A stretch of DNA of 64,000 nt, taken from NCBI RefSeq assembly GCF_910596095.1, contig NC_056536.1, positions 14,526,791-14,590,790 on the forward strand, given 5' to 3'. The notes under the pieces were generated by a model, which saw nothing but the letters and a program-made list of their open reading frames with translations, did not search any database and was not told where the DNA came from. The position numbers were made by a program, and so were the translations under genes. Below, piece by piece: positions 14,646-26,070 of the stretch. Position 1 is the stretch's first letter; the number at the start of each line of letters is the position of its first letter. The DNA is from Thunnus maccoyii (taxonomy: Eukaryota; Chordata; Actinopteri; Scombriformes; Scombridae).

Positions 14646-17600
14646 CTACTGTGTTGAACTGCTATTGCTCATTTGTTCAGGTGCAACCACTGTGAGGAGA
14701 AGTGATGCTGATGACTCAAGAAAATCTGTCTCCGCCGAAGCATTTACGGTTGCATTTTGAAAATAAGAAAAGCTTGTTTCAGTCACATTAATAGAAGGAA
14801 CGGCGTCACTGTCAAACCAGGAAGACAAATTCTCACTTTGACTCTTTGACATCTCATCAATGTGGAAATTAAAACTGCTGGCCTCCGTCTGCGTGTTAGG
14901 GGAATTAGTTGTGGAAAACTCAACACTCATCTCTTCGAATGGAGCTGCCTCATTCAGTTTTCCTGCAGGGACGGTGGAGCGGTCCAACGACGGTTGTTCA
15001 GAAGTCAAATTCATTACTTTGAAGTTGAGAGTGGATAGGGCTGTAGAGGTATGATTTCACATTTTTATTAAGGTAAAATCAAAGGTCAAAAGCATCCAAA
15101 AGCATCCAAAAGCTGTATTTATGGCCTATTCTTCTAATTTCATGTGGATTTTTAGTTGAAGTAGCTGGGTAACATTATTGGATCATTTTTTACACAATTT
15201 TGCACACTCTACCTTCCTGAGTGATATTCAACCAGCTTGACTTGCTATTCAACCCAAACATGTTAACATTTTTATATTTTTGTGACTGTAAAAACTGTGA
15301 TTGCAAATAGAATCTCAATAATGAGTTAGATAAGATCGCAGGTTATCAAATATCGGTCAAATCGAGATATGTTTTAGTAGTGTTATTAGGTGATATTGAA
15401 ACTGCAGCTAAAGGATAATGCTATTAAATATGATAAAGGCAAAGTAAAGTTAATATAGAAGTTGATCAATATACTGTTTGTATTATAAGCTCAAAATGTT
15501 GGTTTTTTTGGCCTGGCTATTGCTTTTTGTTCTTGATTTTCTTGTGATATACAATATATTTGGGGATTTTTCTGTCAGTCACTTTTCTCTGAACTTCTGT
15601 CTCACTTTAAACTGTTTGAAAGGTGGTAAAGTTGAATGATTCATTGACTGACTCAGCAGCAAACAAAAGTAACTGCCTGGTGTGACTACAGTAAAAACCT
15701 TTCAATGGCCAGTGGTCAAAATAGCACCCAATAATTAATCACCACTTTAGTTTTACTGTGCTCATCAGCAGGACACTCACCTGTGCATGGCAGTGTGTTC
15801 TCCATGGTCCAGTGCATTTTGTGATTCGTCTCTTTGAAGGTGAGCACAACATCCACCCTGTAGAACGGCTGCCAGAGTTGTTTGTTGTCTGCACAGGCCT
15901 GTAAAACAAACCTGGTTTAGATGTTTTACACACATTGTATTTATGCTCTCAACATGTCAGAAACTGACCCAACTGCATTACACAGAATGTACCACCATGA
16001 TGATTTATCTCTGGTTTGGAAATGTTGTCTCAGCACTAACCTTGGTCTGGAGGATTTGGACTGCAGGAATGATCAGTGTCACAAACTCACTCGTCTCGTT
16101 CACAGTGAAATGATCTGTCTGGTTCACTGACACATTACTGACTGTCAGTGTTTCATTTTCATCGCTGCCTCGCTTGGTCAAACCCATGCGGCGTTTGAAA
16201 ATGTGCAGCACGGTTTCATCTGCTGCAGAAGTCGTCACTGAAATGTACATCATGGATAAAATGTTTTACTGGGATCAGTGGTGGAATAATACATTTATTC
16301 AAGTGCTGCACTTAAGTACAATTTGTGTGTATTTGTACCTTACTTCAGTATGTATTTAAAATGGAAATATTGTACTTTATTCCACTACATTTATATGACA
16401 AATATAGTTACTTTTCAGATTTTACACAATGAAAAACATATGATAAGCTTATGAAAAAACCATTCACTCTTATAGATTAACTGAGTGGTTCCCAACCTTT
16501 CTGGCTTATAACCGCTTACAAAGAGCAGTGTCTATAAACTTCTCAGATGGCTCCATTTAAATAACAGTGTGAGGCCCAAAGATATTAAATTATCCAATAT
16601 TTCACAAAAAGCTAAGATTAAAGAGAAGCCAGAATAATAAATACAAATTTAGGCAGCAGGACTTTGTTTTTCCTCTTTCCAAACCTCATTAATCATCTTT
16701 TGATGCCTTTTGGAGTTGAAAAATCACTGGGCTAAACTACGGAACTGTATATACAATGTAAACAAGACTCATTTGCGATGTGATTTAGGTGAAACTAAAC
16801 TAATTAAAACTAGCTACACCTCGGCCCAAACACTAAAATACCACTTTCAAATAAATGCATCACTAGTAAGCTATGTGTGATAATATATCATTTTTACTTT
16901 CGCTGTTAATACTTCCCTAAGTATGAGTTTGGATGCAGGACTTTTACTTGTAATGGAGTACGTTTACATTGTTGTATTGGTACTTTTACATGACCCTTAC
17001 ATACTATTCAGGTCAAATTTAACCCATTTTATTTAGGAGCGCAGTAAAAACACTTTTGTTTTCACCTGAAACTTTATGACTTTTCCTACAGTGACCCAGA
17101 ATATACCAAAGGGGAAAATTTCAACATTTACACATCTTTGCACATGCGTTTGGAGTTAATTTTGACCTGTATTTTTATGACTTGTATTCTTCACATTCAA
17201 TAAAATTCATTTTAATCATTTTGTTCTGCTGTTCTCTTGTTTTAGGTAATGATACAGTGTGATTTTAATGTTTTTTTCATCATAAACAAATCGTGTCAAA
17301 CGAATAAACTCTCTGAAAGCTTAATTAGGGATGAATCTGACAATCATTAATGACTGATGAGGTATTTATGAATGAAAAATAGATTTGTGGTTCAGAGGTT
17401 TGGTATAAAGAATAATTATGAGGAGATACTGTGAAGAGTCAGGGTAAGAACAGTATGTAAGGTTACGTAAAGGATCTGAGTACTTCCTCACCCACTGACT
17501 GGGATAAACCTGTTAAAGCCACATGTCATAATGTGTCAAAGAAAGTAACTTCCAGCTATAATTCTCTGCTTGTTACCCACCTTTTGGACACGTTGCTTCC

Positions 17601-19249
17601 ATACTGTAGGCGTACTGACCACTGACCAGCTTCAAGGCCAAGAATTCACCTTCATTTTCCATCACCTGAGTTAACCAAAGACAGTTAAAAAACCGTGGAT
17701 TTCAGTTGTAATGTTGTTAATGGCCACTAAGTGGCAGGATTTGTTGAGCTTTCTTACTTTGACAGGGCTCAAGACTTCTTTCCTTCTCCCTTGAACTGTA
17801 ATGTCTGGTCCGTTCATGTCGATGTTCAACTGGATCAGACTGACATCCTCCAGAGATACAATCAGGTGATTATTCAGAGACAGTGACCAGTGCAGCTGTA
17901 AGACATACAGTACCCAAATATGCACAAAAAGTCAGATACAGATAATCTTTCTCTTTCTCTCCCTCACTCATACACATGCACAAATATATTTGTTTACATT
18001 TATAATGTATTTATATTTTTAAGGACTGATTTCAACAAAAAAACTGAATTAAAAAAAAAAAAAAAATTACTACCTCATTGTTCCAGTTGTCATAAGGAAC
18101 TTGTCTGGTCACCTGAGAGAACATGTGCAAAACTTATTAGAATAACAAAGACACCAGAAATATTTGGTTGACCTTAATTTTATATCCATATTTGTGATTT
18201 TATATCATTATTTGTTATGTGTATTGTCATTTTCTCCTAGTTTTAGTCTTACTATTTTCTCTTATTTTGATCCTGTCAAACACTTTCCTGACATTGTGTT
18301 TTAAAAGTGCAACACAAATAAAACTATTATTACTAAATGTAGTCAAATGAAAACAGAGAAAAGTTGATCTACATGCAATGATCTCTAATCAGCAGTTACC
18401 TGAATGTAGTCTGGGTCACACCGGATGTGCTCTCTGCTGGGTAGAACAGAAACCATGGGACACTTCATCATGAAACTGTGAGGTCTGCCTCCGAACCGAC
18501 TTATCCTCTTGACCAAATTCAGTGTGAGGACATGGAAGCTGTGCTGAACAGTCAACATATAACCTCTGGTTATTGTCACCACAAAGCCATTAAGGTCAAA
18601 TGTCAGAATTAGTGCATGTGCATTAAACTTTTTTTAAAAAACAGGGACATACCTGTTGCTGGACAAAACATCCAGTGTAACTGACTCTAAAGATAAAGTT
18701 CTTGTCAGGGTCTTTGTGCAGTGAGAATCTGCAGGCAGACAGCTGGAGGTTGAGGTGATCCAGAGATGCAAAGTTGACTTGTAGAAAGCAAAAGGAGATT
18801 CAGAAACAACACGTTTTATTTCATATTAATTCTCTGTATTTTGTTGCTTCATTGCGTCTGAAGATTTACCTTGAATCCGTAAGGCCCCAGACAGCCAGAC
18901 CCCCAACCCTTCGATCCTCGCCCTGTGGATCCATATCTCCATGTATTCAGAAAAACATGCGACATCTCCCTCTGAAAAAGCAAGTATTTTGTGACATACC
19001 ATGTGAAAACACTGTTAAAATTTGCATTTCTAACATAATAATGATTTACCTGTTAATTTTGCTGTTGAGATATCAACCCATTCTCTTTTCTGAATGGAAA
19101 GCACAGTGATAAAACACTGGAAAACACTGTTGAAAAGAAGGCAGAGTTTAGCTTATATTTAGAGGACTGTGAATAGTTTAATTCCACATTTGCACAACAT
19201 TATGTACTCACATAGTATTAAGCAAGATGCCAAATCTTATCTGACCCAT
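14646..19249 (-). CDS. ciroz: Secreted ZP-N domain protein, C1orf127/CIROZ orthologue
   Basis: Eleven minus-strand exons: 19212-19249, 19050-19126, 18870-18971, 18653-18777, 18400-18543, 18074-18112, 17758-17895, 17581-17665, 16041-16237, 15781-15898, 14646-15040. Phase is kept at every junction: 1458 nt, 485 residues. The start ATG (19249) opens a hydrophobic N-terminus split over exons 1-2, a likely signal peptide of about 24 residues. Residues 39-355 carry paired cysteines (ACF, ACRF, GCFV, KCP, RCDP, ATCP, ACAD, LPCT) in a beta-rich, ZP-N-like layout. The last exon is Ser/Thr-rich with six N-glycosylation sequons, and exon 9 has four more; no transmembrane helix is visible, so secretion is expected. 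Naming rests on this architecture and on head-to-head linkage with tardbp, as in human. The family is known from the ciliated left-right organiser. The exon 5 acceptor has an in-frame alternative upstream. Confidence 0.8.
16276..17497. mobile_element. hAT-like nonautonomous DNA transposon with perfect 8-bp TSD
   Basis: It lies in ciroz intron 8. The left end begins CAGTGGTGGA and the right end finishes in a CCACTG terminus, a matching terminal inverted repeat. Both sides carry the 8-bp duplication ACTGGGAT (16268-16275 and 17498-17505), the hAT hallmark. The inside is rich in AAGTAC/GTACTT words typical of a widespread fish element of this kind. A second, older element is nested at about 16484-16729, and roughly 17.0-17.45 kb is extra sequence not typical of the family. 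No transposase frame is seen. Confidence 0.8.
16484..16729. mobile_element. Decayed hAT-like element nested inside the larger one
   Basis: The left end reads AGTGGTTCCCAACC, a typical fish hAT miniature terminus, and the right end has a degenerate matching terminus finishing TCACTG. The flanks (GATTAACT and a GCTAAACT-like word) look like a decayed 8-bp duplication. No coding sequence. Confidence 0.55.
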
Positions 19250-20740
19250 GTCACATCCACTGACATAAACTTGAGTGGGTAGTCTGAGACCAGCCTATTT
19301 GTAGGTGAAGTGACTGATGTCACTGGGGAGGTGGAAAACAGGTGTGTTTACTTTAACATGTTAAAAGCAAGTGACAAAAAACTCACAATGATCACTGTTT
19401 CCAGCAACAGGGTTTAAGGCAGTTGTAGACATTTAACTTGTAAAGCTTTTTGTCATTTAAGAATTTTTGATGATGATTTTTTAGAAATTAAAGTACAGAT
19501 TCACAATTTTTAAAGCCTGTCTTAAAACAATAGTCAGGTGCCCAAATGAACATTGAAACAGGTTTTGCTCCTGTGCATACTGACTATTATAAGATCCCCT
19601 TCAAATGTGCTTACAATGTAAGTGATGGAGGTTCAACATCTACAGTCCTCATTTTGAGCAAAAATGTAGTCTATCTGAAGATAATATGAGGCTTCAGCAG
19701 TCAGTTAATCAATAAAGTGGATGTCTTCCACAGTTGCAGCCTTTTTATTAAAATTTCCCTTGTTGTGTCTTGATGGACGCTGTTTCCCCGTTCAGCTGCA
19801 GTGGAAGGAAAACTAAAAAGAAAGGAAAAAAACAAAGTGAGGGAACAAAAAAGACTAACTTTGAAAGATATTAACTTGATTTGACTAATGTAGACAGCTT
19901 TTAAATACATTTTTGCACAGAAGGGGAACTGTGTTTTCTGTCCCCTGTCACTTACATTTATATAAAGGATCTCTTAATAGTCAATATGAACAGGAGGAAT
20001 GATTACAGCAAGAAAAACATGTGTCAGTGTTCATTTGGGCACCTGACTATTGTTTTAGGACAGAATAATCCTATGCTACAGAAACACACATATTCATCTT
20101 GATCCTGCTCTTCAACTCAACCTATAGACCTAAACATTTCCCCAAACTTCAGCCTGACATATTTCAACCACCAAGTTAATGTTCTGTGGTTTGAACGATG
20201 TTTGGCTACACAGAATAAGTTTGTGATGATTGGATCACTGGTGGGTCAGCTGGATGTTGCATTCGCACCCTTTAAGCTTCATTTCTGGCCTTCATTTTTT
20301 GCCTTTTATGTTTATCATAATCATATTTCATCATAATCATATCTTAATCAAATCGATATAAACGTCAGCGAAATTATCCAAAAAGATAACTGAAACAGAT
20401 ATATGACGAAGACATCTACATTTCACATGACAAGTGGTTGCAGGATATAAAATATTGTTTTTTTTCCCCCTTCCATATATTTTCTCAGTGCGCACCTTTG
20501 TTTGGAGCTTTAAGGTTAATCTTTATGGCCAAACATCAAAGGGTAAACCATGAACTTTTAACATTGCCTATTGCAAGCTATGAAAAACGGCACGATTAAT
20601 AAAGTTAACCAGACATCATTTAAGAGCATTTTATAAAACGCTAACCGATTATTGGCGATCTGAAGTCAAGCAATTAGCAAAATATTTTTAATTGTAATTT
20701 TTTGGTATCCCCGTAAAAAACTGAAAAGTGTGCCCTCCCA
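19250..20740. other. Intergenic DNA between the divergent ciroz and tardbp genes
   Basis: No exon is visible. Most of the middle is a miniature transposon copy at 19.49-20.07 kb; the rest is AT-rich unique sequence. The two genes are head to head, so the promoters of both must lie within about 2 kb. Confidence 0.6.
19488..20065. mobile_element. TTAA-type miniature element, copy 1 (right end truncated)
   Basis: It starts at TTAA (19488-19491), then a terminal repeat including GTCTTAAAACAATAGTCAGG. The inverted partner lies near 20032-20065 but lacks the outermost 30 or so bases. Internal sequence matches copy 2 at 40.59-41.09 kb, including the words around TTTCCCCGTTCAGCTGC and TGCACAGAAG. 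No transposase. TTAA flanks on copy 2 suggest piggyBac-type mobilisation. Confidence 0.75.
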
Positions 20741-21243
20741 ACTGGATGATGTCATTGCTAGAATGTGACCAGCCATTTTGTTAGCTAGCTTGAGAGGTTA
20801 GAGAAAGGTTAGCAGACACGTTTAGTTGCAAATATGTTTATTCTGGACGGTTGACTTCGTACTTAAATTTCACCGAATACGATAACTAGTTGGTGTTGTT
20901 ATTTACGTACAATTTTCCGGTCACACGGTCGTAGAAAAGAGGGGGACTCGTGCAGTTGTTGACAGTAAACACGGCGCAAAAGTGGATGGTCATTCATTTG
21001 AGTTTGCTAGCCTGTTAGCCAGCCAGCTAACTTGTTTTTGCTGTCCAAACGGTCAGCTTTCATGGCCGCCAGCGATTAAATGTTATAGAGTCAGGAGTGG
21101 AGAGAGTGTCGTCGTTTCACAGTTTCTGTCTCCATTGCTTTACCCAACCAGGAGAGATAAACTTCACTGAAGATCGATCATCTCTGTTGTTGTGTTTACC
21201 AATAACTCTTATCAGCTGACTGCACTCGGACCGGCGCTCAGCC
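20741..21243 (+). promoter_or_regulatory. Probable tardbp promoter and 5' UTR region
   Basis: The stretch upstream of the tardbp ATG is less AT-rich than its surroundings, with CpGs and no TATA box near the start. YY1-like words GCCATTTTG (20772-20780) and ATGGCCGCC (around 21062) fit a housekeeping promoter. A possible 3' splice site ends two bases before the ATG (GCTCAG), so a non-coding first exon, as in mammalian TARDBP, is possible but not shown. Confidence 0.5.
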
Positions 21244-24200
21244 ATGTCAGAGTTGTATATTCGGGTGGCTGAGGATGAGAGCGAGGAGCCGATGGAGATC
21301 CCCTCAGAAGACGACGGCACTGTGTTGTTGTCGTCGGTGGCGGCTCAGTTTCCAGGGGCATGCGGGCTGCGGTACAGGAACCCGGAGTCCCAGTGCATGC
21401 GGGGGGTCCGGCTGGTGGAGGGGGTCCTGCACGCACCCGAGAGCGACTGGGGAAACCTGGTCTACGTCGTCAATTACCCCAAAGGTGAGACAGGCCCATT
21501 ATTGTGTTTACTCTCTGTGGCCAACCCTGTCTTCAAACACTCAGCGGCCAGTTGTTATGTACATCTAGCTGCAAGTAATCAACATTATCCACAACTTTAT
21601 AGACCAAACAACTGACTCAATCAATTAATCGAGAAAATGATCGACAGATTAACACGACGCTGAAATTAGGTTCCGCTTTGGGAGTAAGGGGAAAATTAAG
21701 GGAAACACAAATATTGATATTTAGCGGCTGATTCTCAGTTTTTCACCACTTATATAAGAGTGTTAGACATTGTAACAAAAGCCTTAATGTTTTTTAAACC
21801 CACTTTCAGATTTGTGAAACCTTTATTTTGCTTATGAAAACTGGAAAAAGGTCGATTTCACTGCTTTCTTCCCATCCAGACCTCATTAGACCAGGTCCAG
21901 ATCAAATCTAGTCCATGTCAAATGTGGACTAGATTAAAAAGGAGCCTCCAGAGACTCATTAAAACCCACTTTCAGATTTGTGAAACTTTAATTCTATTCG
22001 GTCTAAAGTGGTTTGGATGGAGAAATATCAGTGAAATCTTTTTTTTTTCATAAAGAGAATTAAGGTTTCACAAATAAAGGTTTCACAAGTCTGAAAGTGA
22101 GTTTAAACAGCGTTAATGCTTTTGCTACAATGACTAAGACTTTTTCTCAAGTGTAAGTGGTGAAAAAATGGCGATTCCACTGCTGAATATCAATATTTAT
22201 GTTTCCCTTAACTTTTCCATTAACCCCAAATTGGAAGCTGCGAATCGGAAGCTAATTTCAGTCTTGTCAGATTAGTCGATAATGAAAATAATTGTTAGTT
22301 TCAGCCTCAACGCCTCTCTGCAGGGCTGTTGTATTAGTTTTAGCTAGGGGTACCTAATAAACTGGCAACTGAGTGTGTTTTTGGTCTGGCCCAGTGGTTC
22401 CAATGAAAGAACATCTTTATGTTGCAACATACAATGATGTTTCAGACTCTTTCAACTTTTTAGTCACAGTTTCGGGAAGCCCTTTCATGTTTCAACATGA
22501 GAAAGCCCCTGTTCACAAAGGGAGGTCCAGAAAGAAATGTTTTTTTCTGAGTTTTCTGTGGAAGAACCACATCCAACACCTTTGGGATGAACTGGAATGA
22601 CAACAGTAAGACAGTAATGTCTGCAGCCAAGTCCTGTGGAAAGCCTTCGCAGCAGAGTGGAGGCTGTTAAAGCAGCATATTAATGCCCATGGTTTTGGAG
22701 AGAGATACACAACAGCTACATATGGGTGTAATGCTCATTGTCAACATACTTTTGGCCATACATTTTACCATACAATGCCATACATTGACTTGAAATCTCA
22801 AAATTGAAGTTAAAACAGACGGTCAGGCCAGCGCCTTGCACGTCAGCTCCACCTTGTTCAGTGTGTGTGTATGAATGGGTGAATGAGAGGCAAAAATTGT
22901 GAAGCGCTACTGTTAAAGTAGAAAAATGCTGTATAAGTGCAGTCCATTTATCATGTACTGTATCTTTATTGTTGTGTGTCACAGTCGCCACCAGGCAGCA
23001 AAGGGCTCAGAGGGTCAATTGTTTCATCCTCCACCTCATTTCAACAGGATTTGTATTTACATTTGATCAGCTCTTTTTTTACTCATGTAAGGCACCACAT
23101 CGATTTGTTCTTAACAGATAACAAAAGGAAGATGGATGAAATAGACGCTGCCTCAGCTGTGAAAATCAAAAGGGGCTTTCAGAAGACATCAGATCTCATT
23201 GTCCTCGGGCTGCCATGGAAAACAACAGAACAAGACCTGAAAGATTATTTCACTACCTTTGGCGAAGTCATCATGGTGCAGGTATTGACGTCTCATCTGG
23301 CTCCAATATGTACCGTTAAATGTATATTTATTTTGTGTTACTATATTTTAATAGCATTTATTCTATTTATTTCTTAGGTGTGGAGTGTAATAATAATAAT
23401 ATTTAGATTTCAGTTAAAAGTAGTAATAATGCTCACATTTCCTCTTTGTTAACTCCAGGTCAAGAGAGATGCAAAGACAGGCAACTCAAAAGGATTTGGG
23501 TTTGTCCGGTTCACTGACTATGAAACACAAACCAAAGTGATCGCTCAGAGACACATGATTGATGGACGATGGTGTGACTGCAAACTTCCCAACTCAAAGG
23601 TATTGTGGGCGCCCCGATATAATTTGATTCAGATTGCCTTTAGATCAATGATCAGTTGATAAGATTTAGGTGGTCGTCTGGATTCCTGCAAGATGTTTTT
23701 GTTTAGACTTACACGTTAATGTTAAGTTCATTTGTTTGTTGGGAAAGTATAAATTGGGGTGGCCAAACAGTTTTGTATTTACAAGTTACTGCATGAAGAT
23801 AAACTGCAAGCATGGAGGCTGAAAGTTGGTAAAATTGAAAAATTGTTCAGCATCGACAGTTTTTGCTCTCTGTCTTCTAATTTGACTGTGAATACTTATA
23901 ATGATTACAAGTCTATAAGTTTTGAATTGATACATTCATACTATAGCTGTAGCATGGATGAAAAACATCTGCTCTGGTTTTGCAACTTTAATGTATGTCA
24001 CCAATGATTGTTAGATGTTGGAAAACTAATTTAATTCATCGTGGTGCCTCTTTGTCCTCAGGCATGTCCTGATGAACCCATGCGGAGCCGTAAAATCTTT
24101 GTTGGCCGCTGTACAGAGGACATGACCACTGATGAACTGAGGCAGTACTTCATGCAGTACGGCGAAGTCACTGATGTCTTCATCCCCAAACCTTTCCGGG

Positions 24201-24799
24201 CGTTTGCATTTGTCACGTTCGCTGACGACCAGGTAAGATTCTCCATAAACAGCTGAGTTTGAATATTTTTTTGGTAGCATAATAATGACTGTAGTGACAA
24301 TCTCCTCCTCGTTGTTATTTCTCAGGTCGCCCAAGCCCTGTGTGGAGAGGACTTGATCATCAAAGGAGTCAGCGTGCACATTTCCAATGCTGAGCCCAAA
24401 CACAATAATAGTAGGCAAATGATGGATCGCGGGCGGTTTGGGGCTGGTGGGTTCAGTCAGGGTTATGGCAGTAATCGTGGTGGGCTAGGCAGTGGTAGTA
24501 GTGGGGTTAACTTTGGGGCTCTTGGTCTTAACCCAGCAATGGTGGCAGCTGCCCAGGCAGCGCTGCAGAGCAGTTGGGGAATGATGGGCATGCTGGCTAA
24601 CCAGCAGGGTCTGACCACAACGGCAGGCACAGCCACCACAACCCGAGACCAGACCTATAGCTCTGCCAGTGCCAGTTACAGCAGCCCCAGCTCAGCTAGC
24701 CTCGGCTGGGCTGCAGGCACTAACACCCCCTCCAACAGTGGCTTCAGCTCCGGCTTTGGCACCTCTATGGAGTCTAAGTCTTCTAGTTGGGGAATGTAG
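21244..24799 (+). CDS. tardbp: TDP-43, TAR DNA-binding protein
   Basis: Coding exons 21244-21484, 23118-23281, 23459-23599, 24062-24232 and 24326-24799 join in phase: 1191 nt, 396 residues (human 414). Order: N-terminal oligomerisation domain (1-80); bipartite nuclear signal at about 83-99 (KRK...KIKR); RRM1 at about 105-177 with RNP2 LIVLGL and RNP1 [11 protein letters not shown]2 at about 190-260 with KIFVGR and RAFAFVTF; C-terminal low-complexity domain 271-396, including the conserved helix near 308-333 ([12 protein letters not shown], then SSWGMMGML) and ending SSWGM. The protein binds UG-rich RNA and controls splicing and RNA stability in the nucleus. The C-terminal tail is shorter and richer in Ser/Thr than in mammals. 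Zebrafish has two paralogues (tardbp, tardbpl); I cannot tell which this is. The start matches the family N-terminus MSEYIRV. Confidence 0.97.
21660..22261. mobile_element. 602-bp foldback (inverted-repeat) element in tardbp intron 1
   Basis: The two halves are near-complete inverted copies. CTGAAATTAG at 21660 answers CTAATTTCAG at 22252-22261, and matching pairs continue inward (ACAAATATTGATATT, CACTTTCAGATTTGTG, TTTCACTG with CATCCA) to a short centre near 21.93 kb. It sits inside a second common fish repeat, whose end (GATTAGTCGATAATG then AAAATAATTGTTAG) is visible at 22.27-22.31 kb. No open frame. A transcript of the intron could fold into a long hairpin. Confidence 0.85.
22455..22760 (+). 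pseudogene. Tc1/mariner-like transposase relic
   Basis: A plus-strand frame carries decayed C-terminal transposase words: [13 protein letters not shown] (family form has D-N-A-P-V-H) and HLWDELE, with the segment between them, including the last catalytic region, deleted. The following DNA still matches the family 3' part (GTGGAGGCTGTTA, then ATTAATGCCCATG) up to the end word ACTTTTGGCCAT. It is inactive, has stops and sits in tardbp intron 1. Confidence 0.75.
22850..22965 (+). repeat. Short interspersed repeat tail (SINE/LINE type)
   Basis: The words ATGAATGGGTGAATG and GCTGTATAAGTGCAGTCC followed by ATTTATCAT are the 3' tail of a repeat very common in teleost genomes. Only the tail is present. 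Confidence 0.55.
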
Positions 24800-26070
24800 A
24801 TAGCTTTGAGTTCACCTTTTACTGTTGCTATTAGGCTAATCTGGTAAGTATACCCAGAGGGGAACTGCTCATATCTTATGTTCCTATTGATTAAAAATAC
24901 ACTGCCTTTTATGTTGTTGAAGAGGAAATTTATATTTGCGTGTGACTGATTATGTAGTCCTGCATTGAATGGGTGAAAAGTGTAGTTTGTTAGCGGAAGC
25001 TGCCACATCACCTTTTTTGTTTTTGAGAACATGAGATGAGATGTGCATGCAAGATTAATATTTATGAACATGCACGAACATCACAAGAGCCCCCACAGCC
25101 CCTTGTAAAAATGGGCTTGAAATATTTATATATCTGTATGCAGTTGATTGCATCTTTTTGTTTGTTTTTGTTTGACGTCTGATGGAAACGCCTTCATGAA
25201 AATCTCTTCTGCAGTTCACCAACTCTTTCCCAATTTCCCGGGAGGAAGCGCCTCATTGGCAGCAATGTTCGACCGATCTCAGTATCAATTCCCCTCCTCC
25301 CATGTGTAAATGCTTTGCCATCAAAGAACACAGCTTCACTCTGCATATACTGTGTTAGACGGTGGGTGTTGTCTTTTTTCCTCTCCCCTTTTTATGGATA
25401 TAGAAATCTTGTCTGCTCTTGTCGCTTTCGAGATCAATGAGTGGGATTGATGTTGGACAGAGTGAGACTGAGAGTGAGCGAACGGGAGAGCAAAATGAAA
25501 GAAAGCAAGTGTGAGAAGGACTGTTTGTGCAAATTTTTTTTTTTTTTTTTTTTTTAAACGACAAATGCCTGCGAGAGTTGAGAAGAACCTGTGGCTTTGT
25601 GCGAGTGTGAGCGGAAGAAGCACGAGTGTGTTCCTAATGGCCATCACAAGGACATTTATTGCATCTCGAGATCCTTAAGGTCTCCTTTCTCTCATCGTTT
25701 TCTATCAACTTTAATTCTTTAAAACCACAGTGAAATGTCAAGTGCTATGAGTATTTGTATACTTTCTTAGCTTTCTCTTGCTGTCTGATTTGATGTGAAT
25801 GCTGTGTCTGGTTGTGTGCTTTTATTTTCTCCTTGTTATCACCCTCTCTGTGTGAAAATGTGCCAGTGAAGTCTGTGTGTTGGGAGGGGAGAAACACTGT
25901 GGGAGCTTGAAAGTGTGTTGAAGTTTGCGAGTGAGCTCAGAGGTTGATGTGGTGAATGTTTGACATGTTCCCATTGAAAGTTTGTGTTTGAAGTAGTTAC
26001 GAATGCATTTTCTATGTTTTGTGAATCAAAAGGAAGTCTGAAATAAAACTGATTTTGACTAGGTATAATA
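24800..26070 (+). promoter_or_regulatory. tardbp 3' UTR with conserved splice site and GU-rich region
   Basis: A strong 5' splice site (CTG then GTAAGTATA, cut after 24843) lies 44 nt past the stop codon. A good acceptor (CTCTTCTGCAG) ends at 25214. Mammalian TARDBP has a very similar GTAAGTATA just after its stop, used with a GU-rich TDP-43 binding region to lower its own mRNA. Here UG-rich tracts occur at 25.44-25.63 kb and 25.79-25.99 kb. AATAAA at 26042-26047 is the nearest poly(A) signal and 26719-26724 a distal one. Splicing use is inferred, not shown. Confidence 0.65.

Noticed and set aside
18544-18640. Longer version of ciroz exon 5 using an upstream in-frame acceptor after an A-run
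   Set aside because: The downstream acceptor (GTTCAG, then CAC) has a better context and gives a tighter ZP-N spacing; the longer form stays possible.
21244-21615. Long ORF reading through the tardbp exon 1 donor
   Set aside because: The splice donor at 21484/21485 and the continuation in exon 23118-23281 match TDP-43; the rest of the ORF is intron.
24041-24256. Read-through form of tardbp exon 4 ending soon after the donor
   Set aside because: It would cut off within RRM2; the donor AGGTAAGA is strong and the next exon completes RRM2, so I treat it as intron.
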